DNA from: Sulfuritalea sp.
GTDB lineage: Bacteria; Pseudomonadota; Gammaproteobacteria; Burkholderiales; Methylophilaceae
Assembly: GCA_021738125.1 (NCBI GenBank)
Contig: JAIPCR010000005.1
Coordinates: forward strand, 1 to 49,638
Length of the DNA: 49,638 bases
Reading direction: 5' to 3'
Below the pieces are notes generated by a model. It was given only the letters and a program-made list of their open reading frames with translations, ran no database searches and had not been told where the DNA came from. Positions 15,729 to 25,032 of this stretch are shown here, one piece after another; the stretch's first letter is position 1, and the number at the start of each line of letters is the position of its first letter. A program made the translations under genes and the position numbers.

Positions 15729-17299
15729 AATCCAAATTCTTAACCTCGTCGCAGCAAAGTGGAATTCAACTAAATATTGCTGCACATCCTTTGCAATTCA
15801 TTGCATCGCTATCGGCCCTAGTATTTGTTCTTAACTTTACTTTAGAAGTTTTCGTTTCTTACGGAGCTCTATTTGCTCATCTCGTGCAACTTCTGTGCTT
15901 TATTGGCATATTGAGTGCTTGGGCTTTAATGGAGTGCCTATTGATATTAAGGCGTCAAGAATGGATTGCTTTTCGAGCCTTAACATTCTTGCTCATTATG
16001 CAGGTAGCACTCCCAGCCCTCAGATTGGTTTTATTGATTTTAGATTCGCCAGCTATCAACTCTGATTGGTTGCCTCATATTCAGTCCCAGGATAACTGGC
16101 ATTACCTATTCTTAGTTCCATACAGCTTAATTTTTATGGGATTACATAGGTCGATTGTTAGCCTTTTTACCTTGAATGAGAAGATTCACGCTGAGAACAC
16201 AGAAAAGCAAATGCTCGTTACGCAAAATGCATTGGCATTAGCGCGTGATAGAGAAGAGCGCCTGTCCTTAGCAGTCCGCTCTACTGGCGTCGGCATATGG
16301 GACTTGAACTTACAAACCAGACAGATGGTGTGGGATGAGTCGATGTTTGAACTCTATCAAATGAAGCGTGAAGACTTCACTAATGCTATTGATGCTTGGG
16401 AAAAGTCTTTGCATCCAGATGATCGTCAACGCATTGAACACGAGATTGATGAGGCGATTAACAACATAAAACCTTTTTATACCGAATTTAGAATCATTCG
16501 GCCAAATGGAGAAATCTGCCACATTGAATCGGTCGCAAAAGTATTTTTTAGCGATGATGGAACGCCATTACGCATGTTAGGCAGCAACTTTGACATTACT
16601 GATAGAGCGATTGTCGACAAGATGAAAACCGAGCTCATGGCTATAGCCACGCATGAGCTAAGAACCCCTATGACCATGATTCATGGTTATACCGAGCTGT
16701 TAAAAATGGATACTGGCACCAAGAATGAACAACTAGAGATGCTAGAGGTGATTCACACCCAATCAAAAGCCATGATTCATTTATTAAATGACATGCTAGA
16801 TGTCGCCAGAATAGAATCACAGGCGGCGGATTTATATCAGATGGAACTTCAGCAGATTGGGCCACGATTACAAACCCTGGCTGAAACATTCATCACCCCA
16901 GATAACCACAATAAAATTACTTTGGAGATGAGTCCGAACTTACCTGAAGTTAAAGTAGATGTGGCTAAGATTGAACAAGCAGTTAAGAACTGTTTAAGTA
17001 ATGCTTACAAATTCTCACCCGAACGCGGTGAAGTGACCATGCGGGTGAAAGAAGTAACGCATAACAAACAACGTAAGGTACTTATCGCCATTGAAGATCA
17101 AGGCATTGGTATGACGCCAGAACAGCTAGAACGTGTGTTCGAGAAGTTCTATCGTGCTAATCCCTCAGGTTCAATACCAGGCACGGGGTTAGGCATGGCG
17201 ATTATTAAGAGCATTATCGAACAACATGGTGGCTCTATTATGCTTGATAGCGAATACGGTAATGGCACTAAGGTCATGTTGTATTTGCCAGTAGCTTAA
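15725..17299 (+). CDS. Membrane PAS-domain sensor histidine kinase, coupled to binding protein
   Basis: 524 residues: about five hydrophobic segments in the first 150 residues with little periplasmic sequence, a PAS fold around 178-295 (GVGIWDLNLQTRQMVWDE; FRIIRPNGEICHIES), the HisKA box THELRTP with phosphoacceptor His310, and a full ATPase domain (NCLSNAYKFSP, DQGIGMTPEQ, GTGLGMAI). The start overlaps the upstream stop as ATGA. With no large periplasmic sensor of its own, it would read ligand through the anchored TRAP-type protein. No response regulator is next to it, so its target is unknown. Confidence 0.9.
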   Translation: MKSKFLTSSQQSGIQLNIAAHPLQFIASLSALVFVLNFTLEVFVSYGALFAHLVQLLCFIGILSAWALMECLLILRRQEWIAFRALTFLLIMQVALPALRLVLLILDSPAINSDWLPHIQSQDNWHYLFLVPYSLIFMGLHRSIVSLFTLNEKIHAENTEKQMLVTQNALALARDREERLSLAVRSTGVGIWDLNLQTRQMVWDESMFELYQMKREDFTNAIDAWEKSLHPDDRQRIEHEIDEAINNIKPFYTEFRIIRPNGEICHIESVAKVFFSDDGTPLRMLGSNFDITDRAIVDKMKTELMAIATHELRTPMTMIHGYTELLKMDTGTKNEQLEMLEVIHTQSKAMIHLLNDMLDVARIESQAADLYQMELQQIGPRLQTLAETFITPDNHNKITLEMSPNLPEVKVDVAKIEQAVKNCLSNAYKFSPERGEVTMRVKEVTHNKQRKVLIAIEDQGIGMTPEQLERVFEKFYRANPSGSIPGTGLGMAIIKSIIEQHGGSIMLDSEYGNGTKVMLYLPVA

Positions 17300-17325
17300 T
17301 AGACGAGCGTTTTAAATATCCGAAT

Positions 17326-17370
17326 GTCTCCTATGGGTCGGTAGAAGCGCTGAAACCTAACGTCAGCTTT
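17326..17370 (+). repeat. Dispersed intergenic repeat, copy 2
   Basis: Second copy of the element at 14387, same orientation, starting 27 bases after the histidine kinase stop. It shares GGGTCGGTAG, CGCTGAAACCTAA and GTC-GCTTT with copy 1. Confidence 0.7.
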
Positions 17371-17471
17371 TGGGAATTTAGATAACTAGATTTTTTGCCT
17401 CTATGTCAGGCAGAGTTGCATGAAGTTTAAATAAAACCACACTCAAATAAAGTAGGATTATTTAGAAAATT

Positions 17472-17495
17472 GGGACAACTTTATTAAGTTGTCCC
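17472..17495 (+). terminator. Perfect hairpin downstream of the histidine kinase
   Basis: Ten-base perfect stem, GGGACAACTT and AAGTTGTCCC, with a 4-base loop, followed by TTTGA. The T-run is short, so termination efficiency is uncertain; the stem is too good to be chance in this AT-rich DNA. Confidence 0.55.
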
Positions 17496-17595
17496 TTTGA
17501 GATACAGATAAGTTGTTGATTTTTAGTTGCTGAAATATAGATTTAAAAGATACCCTACAAGGCTTTTAACTACTTACAAGCTTGTATGTAATAAT

Positions 17596-17624
17596 AAAAA
17601 AGGACGCATTATGCGTCCTTTTTT
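17596..17624. terminator. Bidirectional terminator after pqqA
   Basis: Stem GGACGCA/TGCGTCC (17602-17618) with a 3-base loop, flanked by A-run on one side and T-run on the other, which extends the pairing and gives a U-tract in both directions. On the minus strand it lies 17 bases after the pqqA stop, and it would also stop transcripts coming from the kinase gene. Confidence 0.85.
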
Positions 17625-17640
17625 GTTATTAATTTTTGAC

Positions 17641-17712
17641 TTATTTATTCATTACGTACATTGTAACTTCAAAGCCAAAACGCATTTCTGTAGCTGCTGG
17701 TGTTGTCCACAT
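17641..17712 (-). CDS. pqqA: Coenzyme PQQ precursor peptide PqqA
   Basis: 23-residue precursor of pyrroloquinoline quinone. The peptide starts MWTTPAATEMRFG and contains the hallmark FEVTMY, in which Glu15 and Tyr19 are the residues that PqqE cross-links and the later enzymes turn into PQQ. The MW-x2-PA start, the R-x-GFEVT core and the total length all match PqqA. AGGAG lies 8 bases before the ATG and a strong terminator follows the stop, so this is a monocistronic gene. No pqqB, C, D or E is in the window; an isolated pqqA copy implies the enzymes are encoded elsewhere. This is the best single indication of PQQ-dependent alcohol oxidation in this organism. Confidence 0.92.
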   Translation of the reverse strand: MWTTPAATEMRFGFEVTMYVMNK

Positions 17713-17865
17713 GGTAAATCTCCTATAAGTTGATTAATTAAGTTACACACAATCTATGAATTAGATAATACAGAACGAATTAAAAAGAAAGCTATGTAAA
17801 CTGACTAAATAGCGCTAATGATTTTCATTAGATTGGTTAATATCTATTTACCATAGATGACGTTA

Positions 17866-18618
17866 TTAGTAACTTAGAAATAGTCTATAACCAGCTACAG
17901 TAGTATTTTGTGCATTAATAGCTAGTTTTATTTTAATTTCTTCACCAGCGGCTAAGCCATTTGCAATATTAGATTGGTCTGTAAGATATTCAACAGGCTT
18001 AAAAATACGTCTCAATTTAGGCTTATCTTCATTATCAGTAAGGGTTAGTTCTAAATTTGGATAAGTTTGACTAAAGTTTCCTCGGTTAATTAGAGTGCTT
18101 GATAGATGAATAACACCCAAGTAATTTTCATCCTCATGTATATCTGAATCATCAATAACTATAAGATCAATTTTTTTAGGTAAATCTATGTTGCAACCTA
18201 TGGCCTTACAAATTTTCAAAAGATAGTTTTTGGAGTTAGGGTAATAAATGGTAATTTCAGTACGTAAAAAATAAATACTTTGTAAACCCCCAATAAATAC
18301 TAATGTGAATATTAATAAATTAGTTAGTTTTGAGTTTTTCTTTTTTGATGAATTGTTAATGTCATTAAAATAGCGGTCTTGGTTATTTTTAATCGCTACT
18401 TCTTGTACATTATTGCGAGTCGTATTAGTTATTTCTTTCTTAGGTATTTCTAATTCTTCAGTGGTGTAAATTTCTGAATTAGAATCAATCAGTTCATTTA
18501 TGGCATTAAATACATGTAAACAATGACCACACCGAACTTGACCATTATGCTGATCTAGCTGTGTTTCAGTGACTATAAATTGAGTTTGGCAGGAGGGGCA
18601 ATTGGTGATAACGCTCAT
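17866..18618 (-). CDS. Zinc-ribbon membrane protein with DUF3426 domain
   Basis: 250 residues. The N-terminal MJ0042-type zinc ribbon has two CxxC pairs (CPSC and CGHC within the first 35 residues) and LxxHNGQVRCGHCLHVF. A charged linker follows, then one membrane span around residues 98-118 (LTNLLIFTLVFIGGLQSIYFL), then a DUF3426-like C-terminal domain outside the membrane. Its ATG overlaps the prmA stop. The prmA-DUF3426 neighbourhood is common in betaproteobacteria; function is unknown. The sequence is markedly AT-rich with Asn/Lys-rich linker. Confidence 0.85.
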   Translation of the reverse strand: MSVITNCPSCQTQFIVTETQLDQHNGQVRCGHCLHVFNAINELIDSNSEIYTTEELEIPKKEITNTTRNNVQEVAIKNNQDRYFNDINNSSKKKNSKLTNLLIFTLVFIGGLQSIYFLRTEITIYYPNSKNYLLKICKAIGCNIDLPKKIDLIVIDDSDIHEDENYLGVIHLSSTLINRGNFSQTYPNLELTLTDNEDKPKLRRIFKPVEYLTDQSNIANGLAAGEEIKIKLAINAQNTTVAGYRLFLSY

Positions 18619-19502
18619 TTTTTAGTGCCAGTAAGTAATACCCAGGCATCCATATATTGAGGATCGTGCATGCTAAACCATTCTGCGTAAATGGCTGAAA
18701 CATCTGCCGCCTGCTCTTTTAAAATGCCTGACAAAGCTATTTTCCCACCAGTTTTACATGATTTAGCTAAAGCAGGCGCTAATACACTAAGGGCGCTAGA
18801 AAGAATATTTGCGACAACAATATCAAATTCTTGAGTTTTATATTGACTGGCATGATAAAAATCAGCCAAAACGTTATTTTGTTCAGCATTATAAAGACTG
18901 GATTGGATAGCTTGTGAGTCAATATCAGTACCTACAACATTAGCAGCCCCCAGTTTTTTAGCTGCAATGGCCAAAATGCCTGAACCACAGCCATAATCTA
19001 ATACCGTAACATTTGGTGTGATGGTATTAGTTAGCCAGGCTAGGCATAGATGCGTCGTTGGATGACTGCCTGTTCCGAAAGCTAGTCCAGGGTCTAAAAC
19101 GATATTAATGGCATTGGCATTGGGTGCGCTATGCCATGTAGGCACTATCCATAATTTATCTGTAATTTTAATGGGATCAAATTGCGACTGTGTCGCTCTT
19201 ACCCAGTCCTGTTCTTGAATTATTTCAGTGGAGTATTGTAGGTGACTTAATTTAGTTTTCTGCTGTAACTCACTCATTACTTGAGCAATATCTACGCCCT
19301 CATCAAATAGTGCGCTTACTAAATTTTGTTGCCAAATACCCGGGGGTGGGTCACCAGGCTCCCCAAATATTGGTTGTTCATCAAGTGTATCAGCGTTGGC
19401 ATCTTCAATAATGGCTGATAGTGCACCTTGTAACATTAAGGTATCACTAATTAAATCAGCGGTATTATCCTGTGCTTCAATCTTTAATGATATCCAAGCC
19501 AT
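18615..19502 (-). CDS. prmA: Ribosomal protein L11 methyltransferase
   Basis: SAM-dependent enzyme that trimethylates lysines and the N-terminus of ribosomal protein L11. The N-terminal substrate-recognition part starts MAWISLKIEAQDN, followed by the family signature LDPGLAFGTGSHPTTHLCL and the SAM-binding VLDYGCGSGILAIAAKKLGA and VVANILSSAL. 295 residues is normal. It follows accC on the same strand with an 8-base gap, the usual arrangement, and is coupled to the zinc-ribbon gene. Confidence 0.97.
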   Translation of the reverse strand: MAWISLKIEAQDNTADLISDTLMLQGALSAIIEDANADTLDEQPIFGEPGDPPPGIWQQNLVSALFDEGVDIAQVMSELQQKTKLSHLQYSTEIIQEQDWVRATQSQFDPIKITDKLWIVPTWHSAPNANAINIVLDPGLAFGTGSHPTTHLCLAWLTNTITPNVTVLDYGCGSGILAIAAKKLGAANVVGTDIDSQAIQSSLYNAEQNNVLADFYHASQYKTQEFDIVVANILSSALSVLAPALAKSCKTGGKIALSGILKEQAADVSAIYAEWFSMHDPQYMDAWVLLTGTKK

Positions 19503-19510
19503 ACTTAAAT

Positions 19511-20866
19511 CTATTTATTGTAAATGCCAAGTTTCTGCTCAAGATAATGGATGCTTGTGCCCCCTGCATGAAACGCAGCATCTGCCATTAAATCAGCATG
19601 TAATGCAACATTAGTACTAATCCCAGCAATCATCATTTCAGATAGCGCAATACGCATGCGCGCAATGGCTTGTTGACGAGTATCACCATAGGCAATGAGC
19701 TTGCCAATCATAGAATCATAGTGAGGTGGTACGGTATAACCAGCGTAAGCATGTGTATCAATACGAACTCCAGGCCCCCCTGGCATATGGAAGGTATTAA
19801 TTTTGCCTGGCGATGGCACGAAGCTATATGGATCTTCGGCATTGATACGACATTCAATCGCATGACCTTTGAGTACAACATCTTTTTGGCGGAACTTAAG
19901 TTTTTCACCCGCTGCAACAAAAATTTGTTGTTGTACTAAATCAATGCCAGTAATCATTTCTGTAACTGTATGCTCAACCTGCAAGCGAGTATTCATTTCA
20001 ATGAAATAAAATTCATTATTTTCATATAAAAATTCAAAAGTACCTGCGCCACGATAGTTGATTTTTCGACAAGCTTCAGCACAACGCTCACCAATTTTGT
20101 CGCGCAATCTAGCGTTTAATAAGGGTGCTGGCGCCTCTTCAATAATTTTTTGATGACGACGTTGCATAGAGCAGTCGCGCTCGCCTAAAAATACGGCATT
20201 ACCATGTTGATCCGCAAGAACTTGAATTTCAATATGCCGTGGTTTTTCTAGGTATTTTTCCATGTATACAATAGGATTACCAAAAGCTGCTTGGGCTTCA
20301 GCTTTGGTCATATTTACGGAAGCGATAAGTGCTGCTTCTGTATGAACTACACGCATACCACGACCGCCACCGCCACCAGCAGCTTTAATAATGACTGGGT
20401 AGCCAACTTGTTTGGCAGTCTTGATGATTTCAATGGGGTCGTCTGAGAGCGCACCATCTGAACCTGGAACGCATGGCACACCAGCTTTTTTCATGGCATT
20501 TTTTGCTGAAACTTTATCTCCCATTAAGCGAATAGTTTCAGCACGAGGGCCGATAAACACGAAGCCACTTTGTTCTACACGCTCAGCAAAGTCAGCATTT
20601 TCAGATAAAAATCCGTATCCAGGGTGTATGGCTTGTGCGTCAGTGACTTCAGCGGCGCTAATGACAGCCGGAATATTTAAATAGCTTTGGTTTGAAGGTG
20701 CCGGGCCTATGCATACTGATTCATCTGCTAATTTTACATATTTAGCTTCTCTATCCGCTTCAGAATGTACCGCAACAGTTTTAATACCAAGTTCGCGACA
20801 GGCGCGTTGAACGCGTAAGGCAATTTCACCTCGATTAGCGATTAAGATTTTGTCAAACATAGCCAT
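19511..20866 (-). CDS. accC: Acetyl-CoA carboxylase biotin carboxylase subunit
   Basis: ATP-grasp enzyme that carboxylates biotin on AccB in the first step of fatty-acid synthesis. It has [15 protein letters not shown] at the start, the glycine-rich ATP loop [45 protein letters not shown] and [13 protein letters not shown]. 451 residues is the standard length. I kept the first ATG (20866), which is closest to a CAGGA sequence; the ATG two codons later is the classical family start. It lies 18 bases after accB. Confidence 0.98.
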   Translation of the reverse strand: MAMFDKILIANRGEIALRVQRACRELGIKTVAVHSEADREAKYVKLADESVCIGPAPSNQSYLNIPAVISAAEVTDAQAIHPGYGFLSENADFAERVEQSGFVFIGPRAETIRLMGDKVSAKNAMKKAGVPCVPGSDGALSDDPIEIIKTAKQVGYPVIIKAAGGGGGRGMRVVHTEAALIASVNMTKAEAQAAFGNPIVYMEKYLEKPRHIEIQVLADQHGNAVFLGERDCSMQRRHQKIIEEAPAPLLNARLRDKIGERCAEACRKINYRGAGTFEFLYENNEFYFIEMNTRLQVEHTVTEMITGIDLVQQQIFVAAGEKLKFRQKDVVLKGHAIECRINAEDPYSFVPSPGKINTFHMPGGPGVRIDTHAYAGYTVPPHYDSMIGKLIAYGDTRQQAIARMRIALSEMMIAGISTNVALHADLMADAAFHAGGTSIHYLEQKLGIYNK

Positions 20867-20884
20867 GTGATTAAAATCCTGAAA

Positions 20885-21355
20885 TTAAGCAATAATAAAA
20901 AGAGGTTCGCCGTATTCAACTGCAAGGCCGTTATCAACTAAGATTTTTTTAACAACGCCTGCTTTGTCTGATTCAATCTCGTTTAATAGTTTCATGGCCT
21001 CAATAATACATAAGGTATCACCTACGGCAACGGTATCGCCCACTTCAACAAATGGTTTTGAATCGGGGGATGCGGAACGATAAAACGTACCTACCATAGG
21101 GGAATTAACTGGATGGCCTTCTTCAACAACCGGCACATCAGCGACGATAGGAGCTGATGCAGCTTGTGGAGGAGATGATTGGGCGCCTGCAACATAATGA
21201 GCAGGTGCATAGTTGGCATAATGTTGCTGTGTTGGTGCGCTGGAGGTAAAGTTACGACTAATGCGGACTTTCTCGCCATCTTCAGTCAATTCCAGTTCGG
21301 CAATGCCTGATTCTTCAACAAGATCAATTAATTTTTTAAGTTTGCGTAAGTCCAT
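20885..21355 (-). CDS. accB: Biotin carboxyl carrier protein of acetyl-CoA carboxylase
   Basis: 156 residues. An N-terminal helix ([22 protein letters not shown]) is followed by an Ala/Pro/Gln-rich linker (about 35-75) and the biotinyl domain with [11 protein letters not shown], whose Lys122 is biotinylated. AGAGG precedes the ATG. The order aroQ-accB-accC-prmA on one strand is the usual proteobacterial arrangement. Confidence 0.97.
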   Translation of the reverse strand: MDLRKLKKLIDLVEESGIAELELTEDGEKVRISRNFTSSAPTQQHYANYAPAHYVAGAQSSPPQAASAPIVADVPVVEEGHPVNSPMVGTFYRSASPDSKPFVEVGDTVAVGDTLCIIEAMKLLNEIESDKAGVVKKILVDNGLAVEYGEPLFIIA

Positions 21356-21404
21356 AATAACCTCTATAAATCTAGGAAAGAGTTAATTAAATAAGTAACA
21401 ATAA

Positions 21405-21854
21405 TTAAGAATGATGGTTGTGCTTAATTGCATAATCAAGCGCAAGTGTATAGCCGTGTGCACCAAGGCCACTAATGACACCTACTGCGATGTCAGTAAA
21501 ATAGGAATGATGGCGAAATGCCTCGCGTGCATAAACATTAGATAAATGCACTTCAATAAACGGTACCTTAACAGCAGATAGAGCATCGCGCATTGCTACA
21601 GAGGTATGTGTAAAAGCTGCAGGGTTGATAATAACAAAGTCAACTTTTGATGTAGCTAGTGACTGAATTTTAGTTACTAGTTCCGCTTCCGCGTTACTTT
21701 GGTAAGTTTCTAATGTGACCCCAGCGTGCTTTGCAATATCAGAAAGTGTTTGATTGATAGAAGCAAGTGTGGTGCTACCATAGTGTTCAGGTTCACGTAA
21801 CCCCAGCAAATTAAGATTAGGACCATGTAGCACTAAAATAGATTTAGTTGACAT
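21405..21854 (-). CDS. aroQ: 3-dehydroquinate dehydratase, type II
   Basis: Third step of the shikimate pathway. The family start [21 protein letters not shown] is present with the catalytic Tyr at its end, followed by the substrate-binding [12 protein letters not shown] and [18 protein letters not shown] start at ATG 21854 (149 residues), just before the conserved beta strand; the frame is open to another ATG at 21893, but that would add 13 residues not found in the family. Neither start has a strong ribosome site. Confidence 0.95.
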   Translation of the reverse strand: MSTKSILVLHGPNLNLLGLREPEHYGSTTLASINQTLSDIAKHAGVTLETYQSNAEAELVTKIQSLATSKVDFVIINPAAFTHTSVAMRDALSAVKVPFIEVHLSNVYAREAFRHHSYFTDIAVGVISGLGAHGYTLALDYAIKHNHHS

Positions 21855-22012
21855 AAGTCCGTACTTTTTTGAACAGTTTAGGGATAAATTCATTGTAATT
21901 CATAATTGCAAGTTTGCCGAAGTTAGCCAGTTTTGTCCAGCTAAATTAGTACAATTAAGCGAAATTACAAAGCGTTAGCGATTTAAGTGGTTGATATTGC
22001 TAGCTTAAAACT

Positions 22013-22030
22013 AAGCAAAAATTTTTGCTT
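22013..22030. terminator. Palindrome at the end of the thioredoxin-like gene
   Basis: Perfect 18-base palindrome, AAGCAAAAA and TTTTTGCTT, overlapping the stop codon of the minus-strand gene at 22029. A second short stem (GCTTA/TAAGC) lies next to it. It can fold with a small loop and is placed like a terminator, though the U-tract is inside the stem. Confidence 0.4.
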
Positions 22031-22586
22031 ATGAATGTGGCAATAAAGTATGTAAAGCCGTCTCTAAAAGCGCCTTATTGATGCGACCAAAGTAAGTTTC
22101 TACGACAACACCATCTTCATTAATGATAACAGTATAGGGAAGAATGTCTTTATCATTTCCTAATTTGCTCCCCAAGTTCATCCCCTCATCTTCAGCTAAC
22201 AATAAGGGGTAGCTCACGGGAGATTCTTGTGAAAATTGTTTAACTAGATTTAATTCATCAATTGCTACGCCTAGTACAACGACATTCTTGTTTTTATAGT
22301 CTGTGTATAGTTGAGAGAGTTCTGGCATTTCTTCGCGACACGGTGGGCACCAAGTGGCCCAGAAATTGAGGACGATAATTTTACCTTTATATTGGTTTAA
22401 GTTTTGGCTAACGCCATTTTCATTAGTTAAATTTGCGTCAAAAAATGGTTGGGTAGAAAGCGTGCTGTAATTAGTATTTGAGTTTTTAAGTGGTGAGTTA
22501 GGGTTTAACACAAAATAGTAAAGTGTAAAGCCAGCACAGAACATAATGGCTAGAGAGGCAATGTGAGGCAGTAGTTTTTTTAACAT
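22029..22586 (-). CDS. TlpA/ResA-like periplasmic thioredoxin
   Basis: Membrane-anchored thiol-disulfide protein of 185 residues. An N-terminal membrane segment (IASLAIMFCAGFTLYYFVL) anchors a thioredoxin fold with the active site FWATWCPPCREEMPEL and the cis-Pro segment DILPYTVIINEDG. Such proteins reduce periplasmic thiols, often for cytochrome c haem attachment, using electrons from DsbD. Its start overlaps the dsbD stop by 7 bases, which supports DsbD as its electron source. The cytochrome c genes at 26825 and 27243 would need this kind of machinery, but the link is inference. Confidence 0.88.
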   Translation of the reverse strand: MLKKLLPHIASLAIMFCAGFTLYYFVLNPNSPLKNSNTNYSTLSTQPFFDANLTNENGVSQNLNQYKGKIIVLNFWATWCPPCREEMPELSQLYTDYKNKNVVVLGVAIDELNLVKQFSQESPVSYPLLLAEDEGMNLGSKLGNDKDILPYTVIINEDGVVVETYFGRINKALLETALHTLLPHS

Positions 22587-24475
22587 TTTATGGTTGAAGT
22601 GTCGCTGGATTCAGGTTTAGCAATACAACTATCGCGTTTTAAAAGTGTTGCGCTAAAGCGCTCTGCATTTTGAAATCCTATTGTTTTTAATGTTGCCATC
22701 TCTTGGCCACGGTCATTAAAAAATGCGATACCGGGTGGGCCGTATAGACCAAAGCGTTTTAGTAGTGCTTTATCATTTTCAGTGTTCGCTGTTACATCTA
22801 CTTGTAATAGTAGAGTGTTTTTTAATAACTGCCTTACTTTTTGATCGCTAAACGTATTTTGTTCAAGTTCCTTACATGCTACACACCAGTCTGCATAAAA
22901 ATCTAACATAACGGGTTGACCTTTAGTATTCGCTAATTTTTGCTCTAGTGCAGCAATACTTGTAACGCGTGTAAAGCTTAGTGGAGAGTTTATTTTTGAG
23001 GAACTTTCTGAGTTTACTATAAGCGCATTTAAAGGTTGCAGAGCAGATTTTGCGCCTGAGAGTGCACCAATTAACAATGCAACGCCACATATTAATAGAA
23101 TAACGGCGACACCTTTCCATACTTTAGCAAAGCTAGAGGCATGCGCTGGTAAGTTATCTAAAGCATTGTGATAAACCGCTGTCACAATGAATAAAGCTGA
23201 CCATAGGCCCATTTGTAGCCCTATTGAAATCACTGGTGAAATAAGCCAAATTGACATGCCAAGCATCAGCACACCAAAAAAATTACGTACGGCGTTCATC
23301 CAGTTGCCGGTTTTTGGTAGTAAGCTACCCGCAGATGCGCCTATGAGTAATAAAGGCACGCCCATACCAATGGCGAGTGCAAATAAGCCTGCGCCACCTA
23401 GTAATACATTATGTGTTTGGCCAATATAAATTAGCGCTCCAGCGAGTGGCGCTGCCACACATGGACTAACAATCAATGCGGATAGAGCACCCATGACGAA
23501 AACACCTATAAAGTGTCCACCTTTTAGCCGGTTACTGGTATTGAGCATTTTGACTTCAAAGCTTTGTGGTAGTTTTAATTCATAAAAACCAAACATCGAC
23601 AATGCTAACAATACAAATATGAATGATGTGGTGCCTAATACCCAAGGATTTTGTAGTGCTTGACTAAGTAGATTGCCAGATAAGCCTGCAGCGATGCCCG
23701 CTAAGGTATAGCTTAAGGCCATACCCAATACATAAGCTACAGATAAGCCAAATGCATGTAGTTTTGATGGTTTGACTGACTGACTTTGGCTACCAACAAT
23801 GATGCTGGATAAAATGGGTATCATTGGCAGTACGCAGGGGGTCAGTGAAAGTAGTAAGCCAGCGACAAAAAAACTTGCAATAACTAGCCATAAATTGCCA
23901 GATTTTAAAATTTGCGTGGTGCTGTCAGTTTCGTTATTCGCTACTTCAGCTAGGTTAGCAGTAGACGTGTTTACAGATGATGTATTGACAGAAATCGTTT
24001 TTTTAATAGGCGCATAGCATAAGCCTTTTTCACTACAGCCTTGGTAACTAGCGTTGATAGTTACACTATTCGTAGCCGCGCTAAGCTTAATATTTGCTTT
24101 AAAATCATGATGGTATACTTCTTGTTTGCCAAAATTAGCATCGTTTTTTATTTCACCAGTAGGCAAGTCTATAGAGGATATTTTAATATCTGCGGGTGAT
24201 TGTACTTCGAACTTGATACGCTCACGATACAAGTAATGGCCAGGCACAATGGTAAAATTTGCCTGAATATTTTGTGTATCTTTGGCATTTAAACTTAGTT
24301 GGAATGCAACTTCAGGCGGCAACACGGCTTTATTGTCATCGACGAACAAGCGTTTAATAGAACTTGACTCAAGAATTGCCGCATGTGCACTTGTTAAAAA
24401 GGCGCTTTGCAAAAACAGCATCGCAATTAATACAATTAAGCTGTTTAATAATCGAAGTAGAAATAAATTTTTCAC
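22580..24475 (-). CDS. dsbD: Thiol:disulfide interchange protein DsbD
   Basis: Transfers electrons from cytoplasmic thioredoxin across the inner membrane to periplasmic thiol proteins. All three redox parts are intact: a periplasmic N-terminal domain with CSEKGLC, a membrane domain with TPCVLPMIPI and SPCVAAPLAG, and a C-terminal thioredoxin-like domain with DWCVACKELE. A signal peptide ends near TSAHA. 631 residues is usual. The start codon is GTG at 24475; the next ATG (18 codons on) would shorten the signal peptide. It diverges from fxsA. Confidence 0.95.
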   Translation of the reverse strand: MKNLFLLRLLNSLIVLIAMLFLQSAFLTSAHAAILESSSIKRLFVDDNKAVLPPEVAFQLSLNAKDTQNIQANFTIVPGHYLYRERIKFEVQSPADIKISSIDLPTGEIKNDANFGKQEVYHHDFKANIKLSAATNSVTINASYQGCSEKGLCYAPIKKTISVNTSSVNTSTANLAEVANNETDSTTQILKSGNLWLVIASFFVAGLLLSLTPCVLPMIPILSSIIVGSQSQSVKPSKLHAFGLSVAYVLGMALSYTLAGIAAGLSGNLLSQALQNPWVLGTTSFIFVLLALSMFGFYELKLPQSFEVKMLNTSNRLKGGHFIGVFVMGALSALIVSPCVAAPLAGALIYIGQTHNVLLGGAGLFALAIGMGVPLLLIGASAGSLLPKTGNWMNAVRNFFGVLMLGMSIWLISPVISIGLQMGLWSALFIVTAVYHNALDNLPAHASSFAKVWKGVAVILLICGVALLIGALSGAKSALQPLNALIVNSESSSKINSPLSFTRVTSIAALEQKLANTKGQPVMLDFYADWCVACKELEQNTFSDQKVRQLLKNTLLLQVDVTANTENDKALLKRFGLYGPPGIAFFNDRGQEMATLKTIGFQNAERFSATLLKRDSCIAKPESSDTSTIKC

Positions 24476-24585
24476 CTAGAAGTGATCCATTTTTAATAAT
24501 TTAAGCATAGGTGGTTATGGTATCTTGTAATTATAGGATATAGGTACAATAAACGACTAAGAAACTACTATTTAAATCATACGTT

Positions 24586-24604
24586 GGATAGCTAATAGCT
24601 ATCC
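24586..24604. promoter_or_regulatory. Short palindrome upstream of fxsA
   Basis: GGATAGCT and AGCTATCC face each other over a 3-base centre, 30 bases before the fxsA ATG in the dsbD-fxsA divergent region. It could be an operator or a small 5'-leader hairpin; nothing else identifies it. Confidence 0.3.
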
Positions 24605-24633
24605 TAGGTTCAATAATTTAGGGCTTTATATTA

Positions 24634-25029
24634 ATGCGGATAATATCTTTACTAGTTATTTTAGCTTTTCCAGTAGCAGAGATTTGGATTTTAATTAACT
24701 TAGCACATCAATATGGCTGGTTGTTCTTATTATATTTAGTGGTAGTAGGTATGCTTGGCTTACAACTTATTCGTGATGAAAAGTTGTTACTTTCTGGCCG
24801 GATGATGCAAAGTTTAAAACAAGAAAGCAATCCATTAAAAGCAATATTAGGTAGTGCGCGCAATATTATCGCCGGTATATTGCTTATTATACCTGGCGTA
24901 ATAACGGATTTTATTGCAGTGATTTTATTGTTAGTCCCTACGAATAAAAATGCGCAAACTACCTCTGCTTATAGGCAACAAGCAGCTAATGACGATGTCA
25001 TAGAAGGTGAATTTCACCGTGAAGAGTAA
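24634..25029 (+). CDS. fxsA: FxsA-family membrane protein
   Basis: 131-residue inner-membrane protein. The family pattern is clear: an N-terminal hydrophobic segment with PVAEIWILI, a second (LFLLYLVVVGMLGLQLIRDE), and a third pair around IIAGILLIIPGVITDFIAVILLL, ending in a hydrophilic acidic tail. In E. coli FxsA overproduction relieves exclusion of phage T7 by the F plasmid; its normal role is unknown. It is followed after 3 bases by the flavin reductase gene. Confidence 0.88.
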   Translation: MRIISLLVILAFPVAEIWILINLAHQYGWLFLLYLVVVGMLGLQLIRDEKLLLSGRMMQSLKQESNPLKAILGSARNIIAGILLIIPGVITDFIAVILLLVPTNKNAQTTSAYRQQAANDDVIEGEFHREE

Positions 25030-25032
25030 ATA

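Larger units (their letters stand above)
17300..17640. other. Intergenic stretch after the histidine kinase
   Basis: 341 bases without a protein gene. It holds the second copy of the intergenic repeat (17326), a perfect hairpin (17472) and the pqqA terminator (17596), each listed separately. The rest is AT-rich and shows nothing I recognise. Confidence 0.5.

Noticed and set aside
17527..17733. Plus-strand 68-codon frame
   Set aside because: It runs through a strong terminator and is antisense to pqqA.
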